DNA of 64,000 bases from Agapetus fuscipes (GCA_951799405.1 OX637344.1:2294001-2358000); one strand, 5' to 3'; positions 39,918-49,740 are shown, counted from the first letter of the stretch. Numbers and translations: made by a program. Notes: a model not told the origin generated them from the sequence alone.

Positions 39918-40755
39918 CTAATTTTCTCGGAAGGAGTCGCATTAGGGGCGTGGAACCTTATTAATTTTACAAGTAAGGCGAACGACCTTACACCAATCAC
40001 TTCTCTGGAAATGGAAGTTTTCCAGCTCCCAATTGGGCTGGTTCTCATTTTTTGTAAAGGCTTAGTAAGCTTTGTCCGTATTTTCTTCTTCTTTTTGTGC
40101 CACTTCTATCGAAGATCGGCTATTTTGACTGCGGCTCGAAACAAGGACTTGGTGTTTCTGCCGAGCCACTGTCGCAGGTTTTTCAGCCATAATGTCCTTC
40201 AGCGTCCCTGAGATCTTTTCCCCTCAATCTTACCCTGTACGATAAGATTAAGGAGACGGTACTTCTCATTTCTCATTATGTGACCGAAGTACATAAGCTT
40301 TCTCTGCTTAATGGTAAGCAGTAGCTCCTTTGTAGTGCGTATTCGTTAGATGACTTCTTCGTTGGTGACTCGAACACGCCAAGAGATCCAAAGCATTTTT
40401 CGGTATAGACACATCTCGAACGCTTCAATTCGTCTCTCCAGTGCCTGCGAGCGATTGGGAAGACATAGCACCTCACTATGCGCTTCCGGAGTTCAAGGCT
40501 CAAATTTCGGCACAACAGTACTTTGCTCATTTTAGCGAAGACATTTCGGGCTTGCTCTAGTCTGCTTCTGACTTCTTGACACATGTCCCACTTTTCGTTG
40601 ACCACACATCCCAGGTACCTGTAACTAGTGCATTTTAATTTGGGTTTGAAATAAACACTAAGAGTGAAAATAACTTCTGACACTCTTTGTGGGAATCGAA
40701 CTTTAGCCCTTTGCCATTGAACACCAGCTCTCTACCAACTCAGCCATCAGCCAGA
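39918..40755 (-). mobile_element. SINE-1 split by a BovB/RTE-like LINE fragment
   Basis: The segments 39918-40090 (TTACACCAATCACTTC, CAATTGGGCTGGTTCTCAT, GTAAAGGCTTAGTAAGC) and 40627-40755 (TTGGGTTTGAAATAAACAC, GGAATCGAACTTTAGCC, ACCAACTCAGCCATCAG) are two parts of one inverted SINE-1, separated by about 535 bp of LINE. Confidence 0.7.
40085..40626 (-). pseudogene. BovB/RTE-like LINE C-terminal fragment
   Basis: The reverse strand encodes YRYLGCVVNEKWDMCQEVRS, ARNVFAKM, CRNLSLELRKRIVRCYVFP, the RT-distal region typical of RTE elements. After frame breaks it reads QRKLMYFGHIMRNEKYRL and a GRLKDI-type end, with AAGAAGAAGAAA at the sense 3' end. The related 3' fragment at 55385-55640 shares TTCGGTCACAT and GGGACGC. 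Inactivated. Confidence 0.75.
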
Positions 40756-41079
40756 CATGTAAACATATATCATTTCTTAAAATAAATAAAAAATTACAGA
40801 AAACAATCATGCTTATTTCACCGTTCAATTATTTGTCACATCAAACGCAATAATTTTTGCTTCGACTCCTTTCGATCGTTCACTCCCAGCCCCCCCCCCC
40901 TGCCTAGCCTCAGCGACGCGTTTTTTGCTCTTTATAGCTTTTTTATCTCCCCTTATCGTCGCCGTCTGTCTCCTACAGCCCTTATCTCAGCTTCGGGACC
41001 ATTTGATTCATGTTTCGGGAAATTATCAACAAAATGCACGACCACGCTCTCTGTACGCCATGACGCATGCAATCTCTTA
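40756..41079. other. Unique stretch with three GATA-type sites
   Basis: A run of 40880-41070 is GC-balanced, not repeated in the window, and contains TTTATCTCC, CCTTATCGTC and CCTTATCTCAG, that is three inverted GATA motifs within 60 bases. It is a candidate enhancer, from motif clustering only. Confidence 0.3.
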
Positions 41080-41160
41080 TCTATAATCTGAGTTGCAAAG
41101 ATTCAAATTAAATGCATTCCCATCAGTAGACACGAATAAATTCTAGCTTACACATTTATT
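41080..41160 (-). mobile_element. B-tail 3' fragment
   Basis: TAATCTGAGTTGCAAAGATT, AAATGCATTCCCATCAGTAG. Confidence 0.55.
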
Positions 41161-41200
41161 TTTACCATTGCATACCTATTTCGATTCAATTGTATCAGTA

Positions 41201-41446
41201 TAATCTAGGTTGCAAGGATATATTAAATTTAATATAAATATGAAATGCATTCCCATAAGCAGACACAAAGAAGTTCGTGCTTAAAAATGCCGCATGAGGA
41301 CTAACAACATAAAATCCCAATCTCAAATGTAAATAAGCCCTGCAACTCTTTTTCCTACCTTCCCTGAAACAGGGGTGATATTGGCAATATGAATATTTTT
41401 TTACAGGATAGATGGTAAACTTTCTACCAACCCGTAAGTCAATGAG
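41201..41446 (-). mobile_element. B-tail, full length, diverged
   Basis: TAATCTAGGTTGCAAGGATA to CAACCCGTAAGTCAATGAG. Confidence 0.75.
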
Positions 41447-41514
41447 TGGTGTTCTGTTAAGGTTTCACGTACTTTGCAAGGAAAAACGAAGGCTCTTGTA
41501 AAATGATTACAAAT

Positions 41515-41890
41515 TACGTATCTAGTGAATTCTTTCGCACATCCAAAACGTACAAAATATTTCGAATATATGTACTAACAAAACAAGTAACAAACATTCT
41601 TAAATTTAACATAAAAGTAGTATACAAAATATATACTTAGAAGTAATGAATCTAACGAATACATTCACATATCTACAAATAATAATAATAATAATAATAC
41701 AAACACACTGACAATCAACGAATCCAGTGAATTCCTTTACTCATCTTAAACGTAGCAAATATTTCGAATATACTAAGAAAAACAAGTAACGAACCTTCTC
41801 ACATATACTTATAAGTAACGAATCTAACGAATACATTCACATATCTAACACTAATGCAACAAATACACTGACAAACAACGAATCTACCCC
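41515..41890 (+). repeat. Two-copy direct repeat of about 200 bp with AAT run
   Basis: TGAATTC, AAATATTTCGAATATA, AAACAAGTAAC and ATCTAACGAATACATTCACA occur in order at about 41527-41670 and again at about 41730-41850. An (AAT)n run of about seven units sits between (41677-41699). CACTGACAA..AACGAAT closes each unit. Confidence 0.6.
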
Positions 41891-42366
41891 CACACATGCG
41901 CGTCACATATGTATGTAACGGATCGTAGCACTATACTGGTCGTAGAGCTACGAGCGGCGTAGAACTACGAGTATAGACGTCTGCGGGCATTAGCGTCGTT
42001 TAACGGCGTCGGTTCGTTACGGTGATTAGAAGGGGCGTGGCCGGGCAGCCTCCTAATGGGAAACGCCCCTTTATATCTCGCAGTGTGTACGTGTAGGTCT
42101 CACTTACATAAAGGGTGTGTGGAAATCCATGCTTACATAAGAGATGTGTGGGAAATTCGTTGGCTGCATTGTTTTTATTTTGCGAGAATACAATTAATAC
42201 TATAAAGTATGCAAATAAAGTTTAAAAAAATCGAGCAATGTTTGTATGTGAAGGTACTAGACCAATGTGTCTTATAAAAACTGGAAATAGATTTTCAAAA
42301 TTACTTATAATTAAGCTTTTACTTGGGATTCATTTTCAAGATTGATGCAAGTGCGTTGTTTTCTTT
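41891..42366. other. GC-rich unique block with dyads
   Basis: GTAGAGCTACGAGCGGCGTAG and nearby CGTAGAACTACGAG form short dyads at about 41942-41972. AAGGGGCGT at 42029 pairs with AACGCCCCTT at 42061, and TTTATATCTCGC follows. It could be a promoter or the end of an element; no ORF is attached. Confidence 0.35.
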
Positions 42367-42402
42367 CAGTATAAAGTCGTTGTGCTAACGTTGAAAATAC
42401 CG
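42367..42402 (-). mobile_element. MITE-D terminus
   Basis: CAGTATAAAGTCGTTGTGC, TAACGTTGAAAATACCGG equals one arm of the TIR element at 50285-50407. Confidence 0.45.
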
Positions 42403-42833
42403 GACCTAAGTTGCGTCCATTTATACAGTAGTTTGTCTGGTATATGAATTTTTTAGGCTGGTTAGTTCTCGTTCAAGATTTCTCTTGAATCTTCCCTCAA
42501 CATGACTCCATTATTCAGAGATTCTTCCGTCTCCCACCCCTAGCGGAAGTCTGGGGTGCAATCTCTATAAGGACGTGCAATTTCAATTCAAGAAGTCATC
42601 TTAAGCTTAGGAGGGGTGTAAGGAAAGGGGCGTACATGGGGTAGAGGCAAATGCATACTAAAGTTAAAAATACAAATCAATGCTTGCTGAAAAATGACTC
42701 AAAAAGAAAAGAAATGTAATTTTCAATTGGAGATTTTTATTTTAACGTTTAATACGTTGTACATTCAACCTCTGTTGTTGAAGTCATTGGATAAGTAAAT
42801 AGTTTTAATTATGACTAAGATTTTTGTCTCTTA

Positions 42834-43570
42834 GAGCCCGTTCCCACTTGTCGGCTGTCGGACCGTATATTAATCGGAGGTTCCAGTGGCAGAACATTTT
42901 TGGACAAAATCGGTTTCCGACAAGTGTGACAAACTACTGTATTCATGGATTGACGATGGATCTGAGAATGGCGGTACACAATGGCATATTGTTACCGACT
43001 TTGATGTATGGAAGTGAAGCATGGACAGTGAACGATAGCGAAATGAGTAAAGTATGTACGGTGGAAATGAAGCATTTGAGAAGCATGACAGGAAAAACTC
43101 TGAGGGATAGAGTTAGGAATGAATGGGTAAAAAAATAATGTAATTTGAAAGAGGATGTGAAAGTTAAGGTACAAAAGAATGTGATGAGATGGTTTGGGCG
43201 TGTGGAAAGAATGAATGACGATAGACTGACAAAGTATGTATACAAAGAAAGTGCGAAAGGAAAAAGAGGGAAGGGACGACCGAGAAAAGTATGGAGTGAT
43301 CAGATTGAGGAGATTGTGAAAGAATGGGATATACAAAGTGAGCGTAAAAGAAGAAAATGCATGAAAAAGGTGATGGATATGAATGAATTGAAAGAGGTAT
43401 GTAAGGATAGGAAAAAATGGAGGCAACTCTGCAGAGGCTCTGGCCACCCCTAGCGGAATGGCGACAGAGCTACAGTTACAGTTACAGTGAATAGCTTCAT
43501 ACATAATGTTCTGCCACTGGAATCTTCGATTAATATACGGATCCGACACCCGACAAGTGGGAACGGGCTC
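42834..43570. mobile_element. Harbinger-like TIR element carrying a LINE-A fragment
   Basis: Long inverted termini begin GAGCCCGTTCCCACTTGTCG and extend about 65 bp (through CCGTATATTAATCG and TTCCAGTGGCAGAACATT) at both ends. They are flanked by TTA at 42831-42833 and 43571-43573, the 3-bp target duplication of PIF/Harbinger elements. The interior is largely a 5'-truncated LINE-A. No transposase is present. Confidence 0.8.
42948..43489 (+). pseudogene. LINE-A 3' fragment inside the TIR element
   Basis: Nearly identical to LINE-A from GATTGACGATGG through the stop and the TTACAG tail. One G-to-T change makes a TAA at 43137-43139 (Glu in LINE-A), and there are a few substitutions (VERM region His to Arg, VKGK Val to Ala). 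Its youth shows recent LINE-A activity. Confidence 0.9.
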
Positions 43571-43780
43571 TTATAGTAGATTCTCAAACTAACTGAAACA
43601 ATGAAAATTAATAATTCGATTGTTTTCTATGTATTAATTATGAAAGCTACAGAACACAGATTAATCGTTAAAAAACATCTTCTTCGAAGCTTTGTGTCTA
43701 ACGCTGTTTTTTTAATTGAGAAATATTAATATTTCATAATATTTTGGATAGTTGGTGCATTAACACTGTGAAAATTCATT

Positions 43781-43991
43781 TTATCTTTAGTTATTCAAAC
43801 ACTGTTTTATTTTCACTCTTTATTATTTAATTATTTGGACACAACCTTTTTTGACTACACAGTAATCATCATAAGGTAATAGCTTCTATTACCTGATGAT
43901 GATTAGGTACTGTGTAGTCGAAAACGTTTGTGTCCAAATAATTAAATAATAAAGAGTGAAAATAAAACTGTGTTTGAATAACTAAAGATTA
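43781..43991. mobile_element. Penelope-like 3' ends as a 100-bp-arm palindrome
   Basis: TTATCTTTAGTTATTCAAAC at the left is mirrored by GTTTGAATAACTAAAGATTA at the right; the homology continues through TTTATTTTCACTCTTTATTA and TTGGACACAA to a centre near 43884 (AGGTAATAG ctt CTATTACCT). The right arm holds CTGATGA (43893-43899), a GATTA/TAGTC stem and GAAAACG (43920-43926), like the PLE at 11551. Head-to-head truncated PLE copies are the simplest reading. Confidence 0.6.
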
Positions 43992-44022
43992 ATATTTCAG
44001 TTCATAGTTCCTTCACTAACAC

Positions 44023-44213
44023 GTTGATATGAGGCTGACCTCCCATGCTATAAAAATTGACTTCACTTTTGCCTATACTACCCGGGAAATGCGACAAGAG
44101 TCAAGATAAACGCTTATGTCCATGTGAGGTTTAGTTTATTTTATACGTAGACTTACGTGTGACTGTTTGTCGGCATGCAATAAATATGAGCCTTAAACGG
44201 AAATACATCGGTT
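44023..44213 (+). mobile_element. B-tail, diverged
   Basis: TTGATATGAGGCTGACCTCC to CCTTAAACGGAAATACATCG; internal gaps in the CAGGGAAGG block. Confidence 0.65.
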
Positions 44214-44411
44214 AGACAAACCTACGAAAGTATTTAAGAATGAAACTCTTGAGTGTAAATGAAAACAAGATATCTCGAATAGAATTTGGCTGCCAAGGAA
44301 ATTCAGAAAAAATAATATAAATTAGAGACGCAATTTTCCGATTTACGGCTCTTACATAAGCGCAATAAAAATCCCTACACGTGTCGCAGATATATAATTA
44401 CGATCTTCATT

Positions 44412-44549
44412 ACTAGAGAGGGGCGGAGGGGAAGTGGCCCGGATAGCCTGCCGGTATGTTAACTGCCGAATAAAGCCTCCGGTTATGGCGCACTTATCCG
44501 GGGGGGTTATGGCATTCCCAGCAAGCCACCCGCCTGTCGCCTCTCTAGC
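44412..44549. repeat. GC-rich inverted repeat, ~138 bp
   Basis: The left end CTAGAGAGGGGCGGAGGGGA is matched by the inverse of the right end, CTAGAGAGGCGACAGGCGGG, with TGGC following in both. The interior is GC-rich (AGCCTCCGGTTATGGCGC, CCGGGGGGGTTATGGC) in an AT-rich surrounding. It may be a tiny MITE or a structured RNA. Confidence 0.5.
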
Positions 44550-44633
44550 GTTATTCGTGCATTAGAGATACGATTATCCGTGTTGTTTCACGGTTTGATT
44601 ATGTAAAAACATTAAATGAGTTCTACACGTGAA

Positions 44634-45283
44634 TTGTAACTGTAACTGTAACTCTGTCGCCATTCCGCTAGGGGTGGCCAGAGCCTCTGCAGAGTTGCCT
44701 CCATTTTTTCCTATCCTTACATACCTCCTTCAATTCATTCATATCCATCACCTTTTTCATGCATTTTCTTCTTTTACGCTCACTTTGTATATCCCATTCT
44801 TTCACAATCTCCTCAATCTGATCACTCCATACTTTTCTCGGTCGTCCCTTCCCTCTTTTTCCTTTCACACTTTCTTTGTAAACATACTTTGTCAGTCTAT
44901 CATCATTCATTCTTTCCACATGTCCAAACCATCTCATCACATTCTTTTGTACCTTAACTTTCACATCCTCTTTCAAATTACATTCTTTTTTTACCCATTC
45001 ATTCCTAACTCTATCCCTCAGAGTTTTTCCTGTCATGCTTCTCAAATGCTTCATTTCCACCGTACATACTTTACTCATTTCGCTATCGTTCACTGTCCAT
45101 GCTTCACTTCCATACAACAAAGTCGGTAACAATATGCCATTGTGTACCGCCATTCTCAGATCCATCGTCAATCGCTTGTTCTTTGCTATTCTTCCTATTG
45201 CACCGACCACTTGTTTTCCCTTGCACACCCTATTCTCAAGTTCTCTTGTCATCTTTCCATTCTTCTCAAACATACTTCCCAAG
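44634..45283 (-). pseudogene. LINE-A 3' fragment, very young
   Basis: The inverse of LINE-A from its TTACAG tail to CTTGGGAAGTATGTTTGAGA. The encoded end (YLGSMFEKNG region onward, about 205 residues) differs from the full-length element at about two residues (Met to Val, Met to Leu) and has no stop. It is 5'-truncated; the longer frame reading on to 45399 continues into flanking DNA. Confidence 0.9.
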
Positions 45284-45480
45284 TTGACGTAGAAATTGAA
45301 TTGAATTGACGTAGAAAATATTGTGACGTCACCCTGCCGGGTTGATGAGGAAAAAGCAAAGAAATATTTTGTACTGGTTACTAAGGACGACAATCTCATA
45401 CAAGAATGGTGTTTGCTCGCCGAGAAAAAGTCCGAAATTCAATAAAAATCTCATTGTTCCTTACAGATGTATTCTATCTT

Positions 45481-45755
45481 TAATCTATAATCTAAGTTGC
45501 AAGGATATATTCATTCAAAGCTCTCAGATGTATGCCCACAAACAAACACGTGTAGTTCGCGCTTACAAATGCTGATTGTGTACTTACAAATAAAATTCAA
45601 ACCTCAAATGAACATAAGCCCCACAACTTTTGCCGACCTTCCCTGAAACAGGGGTGACATTGGAAAAGTGAACCATTTTTTACAGTATGGGTGGTCAGCC
45701 TCATACCAACCTATAAGTCAAGGAATATGAATAATAAATTACATTTAAATATAAA
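45481..45755 (-). mobile_element. B-tail with start of LINE-B linker
   Basis: The 29230-type variant (CAAACAAACACGTGTAGTTC, GCCCCACAACTTTTGCC) from the tail to TAAGTCAAGGAATATGAATA, then AAATTACATTTAAA, which echoes the LINE-B linker of 37550. Confidence 0.8.
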
Positions 45756-45804
45756 AATAACAAAACCTTGATTTGTATTATTTTTATATTGAGAAGTATT
45801 ATTT

Positions 45805-46000
45805 GTATTCCTTGAATTAAAAGGTTGCTATGAGACTGATCATCCATACTGCAAAAAATGTTTCACTCGGTAAAAGTTGCAGGGCTTATGCTCATTCCAG
45901 ATTTAGTTTTACATGTATGTACCTTTATGCGGCATGTGTAAATGCGAACTTATACGTACCTGCTTGTTAGAATACATTTCATATTATGAATCTTAAATTT
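45805..46000 (+). mobile_element. B-tail, diverged and deleted
   Basis: TTGCTATGAGACTGATCATC, GTAAAAGTTGCAGGGCTTAT and TGCGGCATGTGTAAATGCGA; the CACCCCTGTTTCAGGG block is deleted. Confidence 0.65.
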
Positions 46001-46040
46001 TAATTTATGTTTGGAATTTCGATTACGGATTACAATCTAT

Positions 46041-46172
46041 GCTGGTCGATAGCTTAGTTGGTTTGCTTGCCTTCTAAATCAGATGGCTTAGGCTCAATTC
46101 CACCAAGACATGATCGAGCCCTACCCTTCTGGCATTAAACTCAAGCGCTCTACCAAATGAACCATCAACCGA
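46041..46172. mobile_element. Two SINE-1 heads in inverted arrangement
   Basis: TGGTCGATAGCTTAGTTGGT with TAGGCTCAATTCC (plus strand) is followed by GATCGAGCCCTACC and ACCAAATGAACCATCAACCG (minus strand). Only the tRNA-like ~65 bp of each is kept, face to face. This could arise from a self-primed or template-switched insertion. Confidence 0.6.
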
Positions 46173-46709
46173 TTTTTGATTTTTGTAATTCAAGAGCTTT
46201 GAAAATATTTTTCGAACAAAAAAAATATTTCCTTACATTAATTGCTTATACCCAAACGCTACGTAATTTCTTACTTCCATAAATAGATAGAAATATCAAT
46301 AAATATCTCTCTCTTTGGTAAAGGGGTGAGTTTAGGAGTTTTTCGGGGAGCGGGATAAGCCACCCCCTTGTGCAAATAGTCGGTTAGTTAAACCCAATCA
46401 CAGGGAGGCTGGCGGTGAACCGTGCCGGTACAAAAATATATGTGAAACACCTATTTACCAATCTTGAAAGAAATTCACCTCAGCCGAGTCATCATTTATT
46501 TTTTATTTACAAAATTTATTTACATTTTTTTTTCTGAGGCGTGCTATGTATAATATTTTCTGATGTAGGTACTTTATATATAAAGGAAAATATACTTTTA
46601 TACTTAGTGAACATAGTGTGTAAGTTTTGTGACTTTCTAGAGTTATTTATGTATTTCACAAGGATAGAGTGATTCTAACCAAAAAAAAAAATTGACCATA
46701 TAGGATTAC
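46173..46709. other. Gene-free stretch
   Basis: The segment 46330-46430 is GC-richer (GGGGAGCGGGATAAGCCACC, GGGAGGCTGGCGGTGAACC) and unexplained. Confidence 0.35.
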
Positions 46710-46858
46710 TTCACGCCAACATATACAAGTTTATGTTCATGTGGTGTTTGGTTTATTTTGTATTACATACAGAATGTATAAGCGCGAACTTACATGTGCC
46801 CGTTGGTGGGAATGCATAAAATATGAGCCTTATATATTTGCAACTTAAATTATAGACT
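46710..46858 (+). mobile_element. B-tail 3' two-thirds, diverged
   Basis: GTTTATGTTCATGTGGTGTT, GTATAAGCGCGAACTTACAT, TATTTGCAACTTAAATTATA. Confidence 0.65.
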
Positions 46859-46958
46859 AAAACAGAATGCTTTCTGGTACGTATGCTCGAAAAAAATATT
46901 GTTCAAGGTTTGTTCTTTTTAATTAGGGTCCCTTATCAAATAATGTGCTCGTATTTAA

Positions 46959-47023
46959 TGTGGGCATGCACTCAATATGAGTCTCAAGTGCCAATGTATC
47001 TTTGCAACTTAGATTATAGATAG
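46959..47023 (+). mobile_element. B-tail 3' end
   Basis: GTGGGCATGCACTCAATATG to TTTGCAACTTAGATTATAGA. Confidence 0.6.
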
Positions 47024-47117
47024 ATGTGATGCAAATTGTATTTGAAACATACAATCTCCAGAATTAAATGCAAAAACTAAATAATCCAAAAATGTGGGTA
47101 GTACTGACATTTTCTAC

Positions 47118-47604
47118 ACTCTTTTTTGATGATGATGATGAGTTTATGATTTATTTATGGCGCCGTTTCGTGATGTAGTCACTTCAAGGGCGCTGGTGCA
47201 AACGATGCCAGAAATCTCCTTGTCTTCAGTGCATTCCGGAACTTTCCATGGTCCTCTAGCTCTCTCACATGATGTGGCAGGTGGTTCCACGCCAGAGGAC
47301 CAGCAACTGCAAATGCACGCTCTACAAATATTGTGTTAACTCTTCTTATATGTTCTTCAATCCTTGATTTGGCTCCAGTCTCAGCCGAGCGCAGTGTTAG
47401 GCTTTTTTTGCCGAGGGTGACTGGTTTGATTAAATCAGCGAGATATTTGGGTGTTTTTCCAAATAAAGCTTTGTGGACCATCGTGCACACTTTGAACTCG
47501 ATGCGCTCCGGGATACGGAGCCAGTGAAGCTTCTGGAGAAGAGGAGTAATGTGTGTAAATTTCGACTTTTTAAATTTTGAGAGAGGGTATTTCAAAATAC
47601 TCAC
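47118..47604 (-). pseudogene. L2-like LINE C-terminal fragment
   Basis: The reverse frame encodes ITPLLQKLHWLRIPERIEFK, HKALFGKTPKYLADLIKP, LRSAETGAKSRI and FVERAFAVAGPLAWNHLPHH, ending FRNALKTRRFLA. This is the well-known RT-distal C-terminus of L2/CR1-type LINEs. The 3' end is a GATGATGATGAT-like run near 47130. The endonuclease and RT core are absent, and the first ~15 residues of the open frame lie outside the homology. Confidence 0.8.
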
Positions 47605-47769
47605 CCCCCCCCCATTTTCTAAAACCTCCCTCGCCTCTTCCTACCCCGCAGACTCCCTTTGATCAATAAATGTGAATAGATGGCACAAAGAGCGGGCGAG
47701 ACACGACGGAAAATTTAAATTTGCTCTCAAAAAACTGCCAAAGGCGAGACTCTCGGTGGATATCTCGTC

Positions 47770-47848
47770 CCCCCAGGGCTTGTTTGGCTTATCTACCATT
47801 TGATTCAAAGATGATGAAAATTTCTTAAGAATCACATTCTACACAATC
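47770..47848. mobile_element. MITE-B end
   Basis: CAGGGCTTGTTTGGCTTATC, TACCATTTGATTCAAAGATG and TTCTTAAGAATCACATTC; cut by an adjoining B-tail. Confidence 0.6.
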
Positions 47849-48542
47849 TCAATCTAAAATCTAAATCGAAGCTGCAAAGATATACATCATTTAAGATTCA
47901 TATTAAACGCAGACATGTATAAGTTCGCGCTAACACATGCCGCATGTGGACCTACAATATAAAAACCCAATCTCAAATGAACATAAGCCCTGCAACTCTT
48001 GCCGTCCTTCCCTGAAACAGGGGTGACATTGGCAAAGTGAGTGAGTAGTCAACGACGTTAGCCATGTTGAAAGCACTGGTTCCCATAGATCACCGAAGTT
48101 AAGCAACATTGGGCGCGGTCAGTGCTTGGATGGGTAACCGCTCAGGTACACCGCGTGTCGTTGGCATCTTGGACCGGTCCGTAGTCCGTAGTGGCAACAC
48201 TTCGGACTCGTAAATGGAAGGTTGTGGATTCGGATCTCGGCGGAGCACAAAAATATACCATTTATATTTCGAATGTGCTTTTCGCTGGGTTGAAAAATTC
48301 ATAAACCTTTCCGAATGACCGGTCACCAAAGGTCCATCCAGCCTTACAGCAACTGGGTCTTGCTTGAGTAATGGCACTTTGTAGCGACGACCAAGCTCGT
48401 ACACCTCTGCGGCACTACAACAAGTGTCATAGACCCCTAGAGTCTTTAGAATCTAGGGAGTCTCCCGCACAGGATTTCTTAAAAGAAAAAAAAAAAAAGT
48501 GAACCATTGTTTACAATATGTGTGGTCAGCCGCATAAAAAAC
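47849..48542 (-). mobile_element. B-tail split by the 5S-SINE
   Basis: The segment 47849-48040 runs from the inverted tail to GGGTGACATTGGCAAAGTGA; 48499-48542 resumes with GTGAACCATTGTTTACAATA and GTGGTCAGCCGCATA. The interval is the composite SINE, so the nesting order is clear. Confidence 0.85.
48041..48498 (+). mobile_element. 5S-SINE copy 2, complete
   Basis: The segment 48048-48170 is a 5S rRNA-like unit with GATCACCGAAGTTAAGCAAC, TTGGATGGGTAACCGC (the 5S internal control region) and GTGTCGTTGGCATC. The SINE-2 tRNA-like head follows directly (CCGGTCCGTAGTCCGTAG, then GGTTGTGGATTCGGATCTC, a degraded B box), with body to CAAGCTCG. The tail is CACCTCTGCGGCACTACAAC, the CCCTAGA/TCTAGGG hairpin (48435-48458), ACAGGATTTCTT and an A-run. 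AAAGTGA at 48034-48040 and 48496-48502 is a plausible target duplication. Two type-1/type-2 pol III promoters thus lie in one unit. Confidence 0.88.
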
Positions 48543-48870
48543 GCAAACGCAAATAAGCTACACATATAGTGTAACTTCTCGCCGCGTTATCTCCGAAGAG
48601 GTCGCATGTGCGAGTTGAACCTATTTATTTTTACAGTTACGGGAGCCGGCCTTACGCCAACCACTTCAGTTAAAGTGGGGGTTTCCCAGCTGCTCCCGAG
48701 AGGGCTGGTACTCTTTTCTTGTGAAGGCTGAGTAAACCTTGCCGATATTTTATTTTGGGGTTTGAAATAAACACCGAAACGGGAAATCATTTCTGACACC
48801 CTCGGTGGGATTCGAACCCGAGCTCACGGCATGGAATGCAAGCACTCTACCAGCTGAGCTATCGACCGGA
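48541..48870 (-). mobile_element. SINE-1, full length
   Basis: AACGCAAATAAGCTACACAT to ACCAGCTGAGCTATCGACCG. Both boxes are intact (GGGATTCGAACCCGAGC inverted B box). Among the best copies for a consensus. Confidence 0.88.
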
Positions 48871-48985
48871 TTCAAAGATGACTTTTCCATGAAATTGTCT
48901 TAAGAATCACATTGAACACAATCTAACCTGAGAACATACCATAAACGGCACATGAAAGTACATCTCATGACGTTTGTAATGTTTT
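48871..48985. mobile_element. MITE-B internal fragment
   Basis: ATTCAAAGATGACTTTTCC, AATTGTCTTAAGAATCACAT, ACAATCTAACCTGAG. It lies directly against the SINE-1 head. Confidence 0.55.
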
Positions 48986-49110
48986 GTCATAGTGATGTGT
49001 TTTCTACGTTATTTTGTCATAGTGATGTTTGGTCATGTGATGTATTGTCATTGTGATTTATTGTTCTATCATGTGTCGTTCTGTCATGTGTCGTTTCGTC
49101 ATGTCCCCCC
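48980..49110 (+). repeat. Minisatellite of TTTTGTCATRTGATGT-type units
   Basis: GTTTTGTCATAGTGATGT, TTTTGTCATAGTGATGTTTG, GTCATGTGATGTATTGTCAT and GTCGTTCTGTCATGTGTCG are imperfect ~14-20-bp repeats. The same array occurs at 63605-63755 and inverted at 63270-63365. Confidence 0.6.
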
Positions 49111-49115
49111 AATGC

Positions 49116-49358
49116 TTGATTGGCTTATTTACCATTTTAATTCAAACATGACTTTTCAATGAACTGTCTTAAGAATCACATTCTTAACAATCTTATCTAA
49201 GAAATAAACGTAACACACGGTAACGGGAGAGTTGTTTGAAATATTTTTTTAATCAATTTCCAGTTTTCATAAGGCACATTGGACCAGTACACATACAAAC
49301 ATTGCTCATGTGAAATAACCTCTAATGGACATAAGATAAACGAGCACTGAGGGGACGA
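49116..49358. mobile_element. MITE-B, complete
   Basis: Termini CCCCAATGCTTGATTGGCTT and, inverted, CCCCTCAGTGCTCGTTTATC. Internal blocks as at 16244 but in the other orientation. Confidence 0.7.
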
Positions 49359-49544
49359 TCTGCCTGCAGAACATCGGTGTCTGCCTTCTTGGGGAGTCAA
49401 AAAAATCTAATATCTTTCAAATAGAAATCACCAATGTAAATTTTGTAGTCATCTAGAATCTACGTATCGTATTGCTCGTTAGGGTAAAAATACAATAAAA
49501 TGAGTATCACTATGAAGTAAATTTTTATATATATGATTTATTAT

Positions 49545-49740
49545 TTATGCTGCAATGACATATTTGTTAAAATTCGAGATTCATATTTAATGCACGTTAG
49601 AAATTGGGCAAGTGTATTTTCGCGCGTATTAATATTGCACGTGTACTTAAATAATAAGATCTGAAACTGAAATGAACATTAACCCTGTATCTCTTGCAAA
49701 TTTCCTCAAACGGGGTGACATTGGCAAAGTGAACCGCTTT
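49545..49740 (-). mobile_element. B-tail, diverged
   Basis: TGCTGCAATGACATATTTGT to GGTGACATTGGCAAAGTGAA. Confidence 0.65.

Noticed and set aside
48048..48170. A functional 5S rRNA gene
   Set aside because: The 5S-like unit is altered at several positions, is fused directly to a SINE body, lacks a T-run terminator at its end, and has a truncated sister at 26.2 kb.
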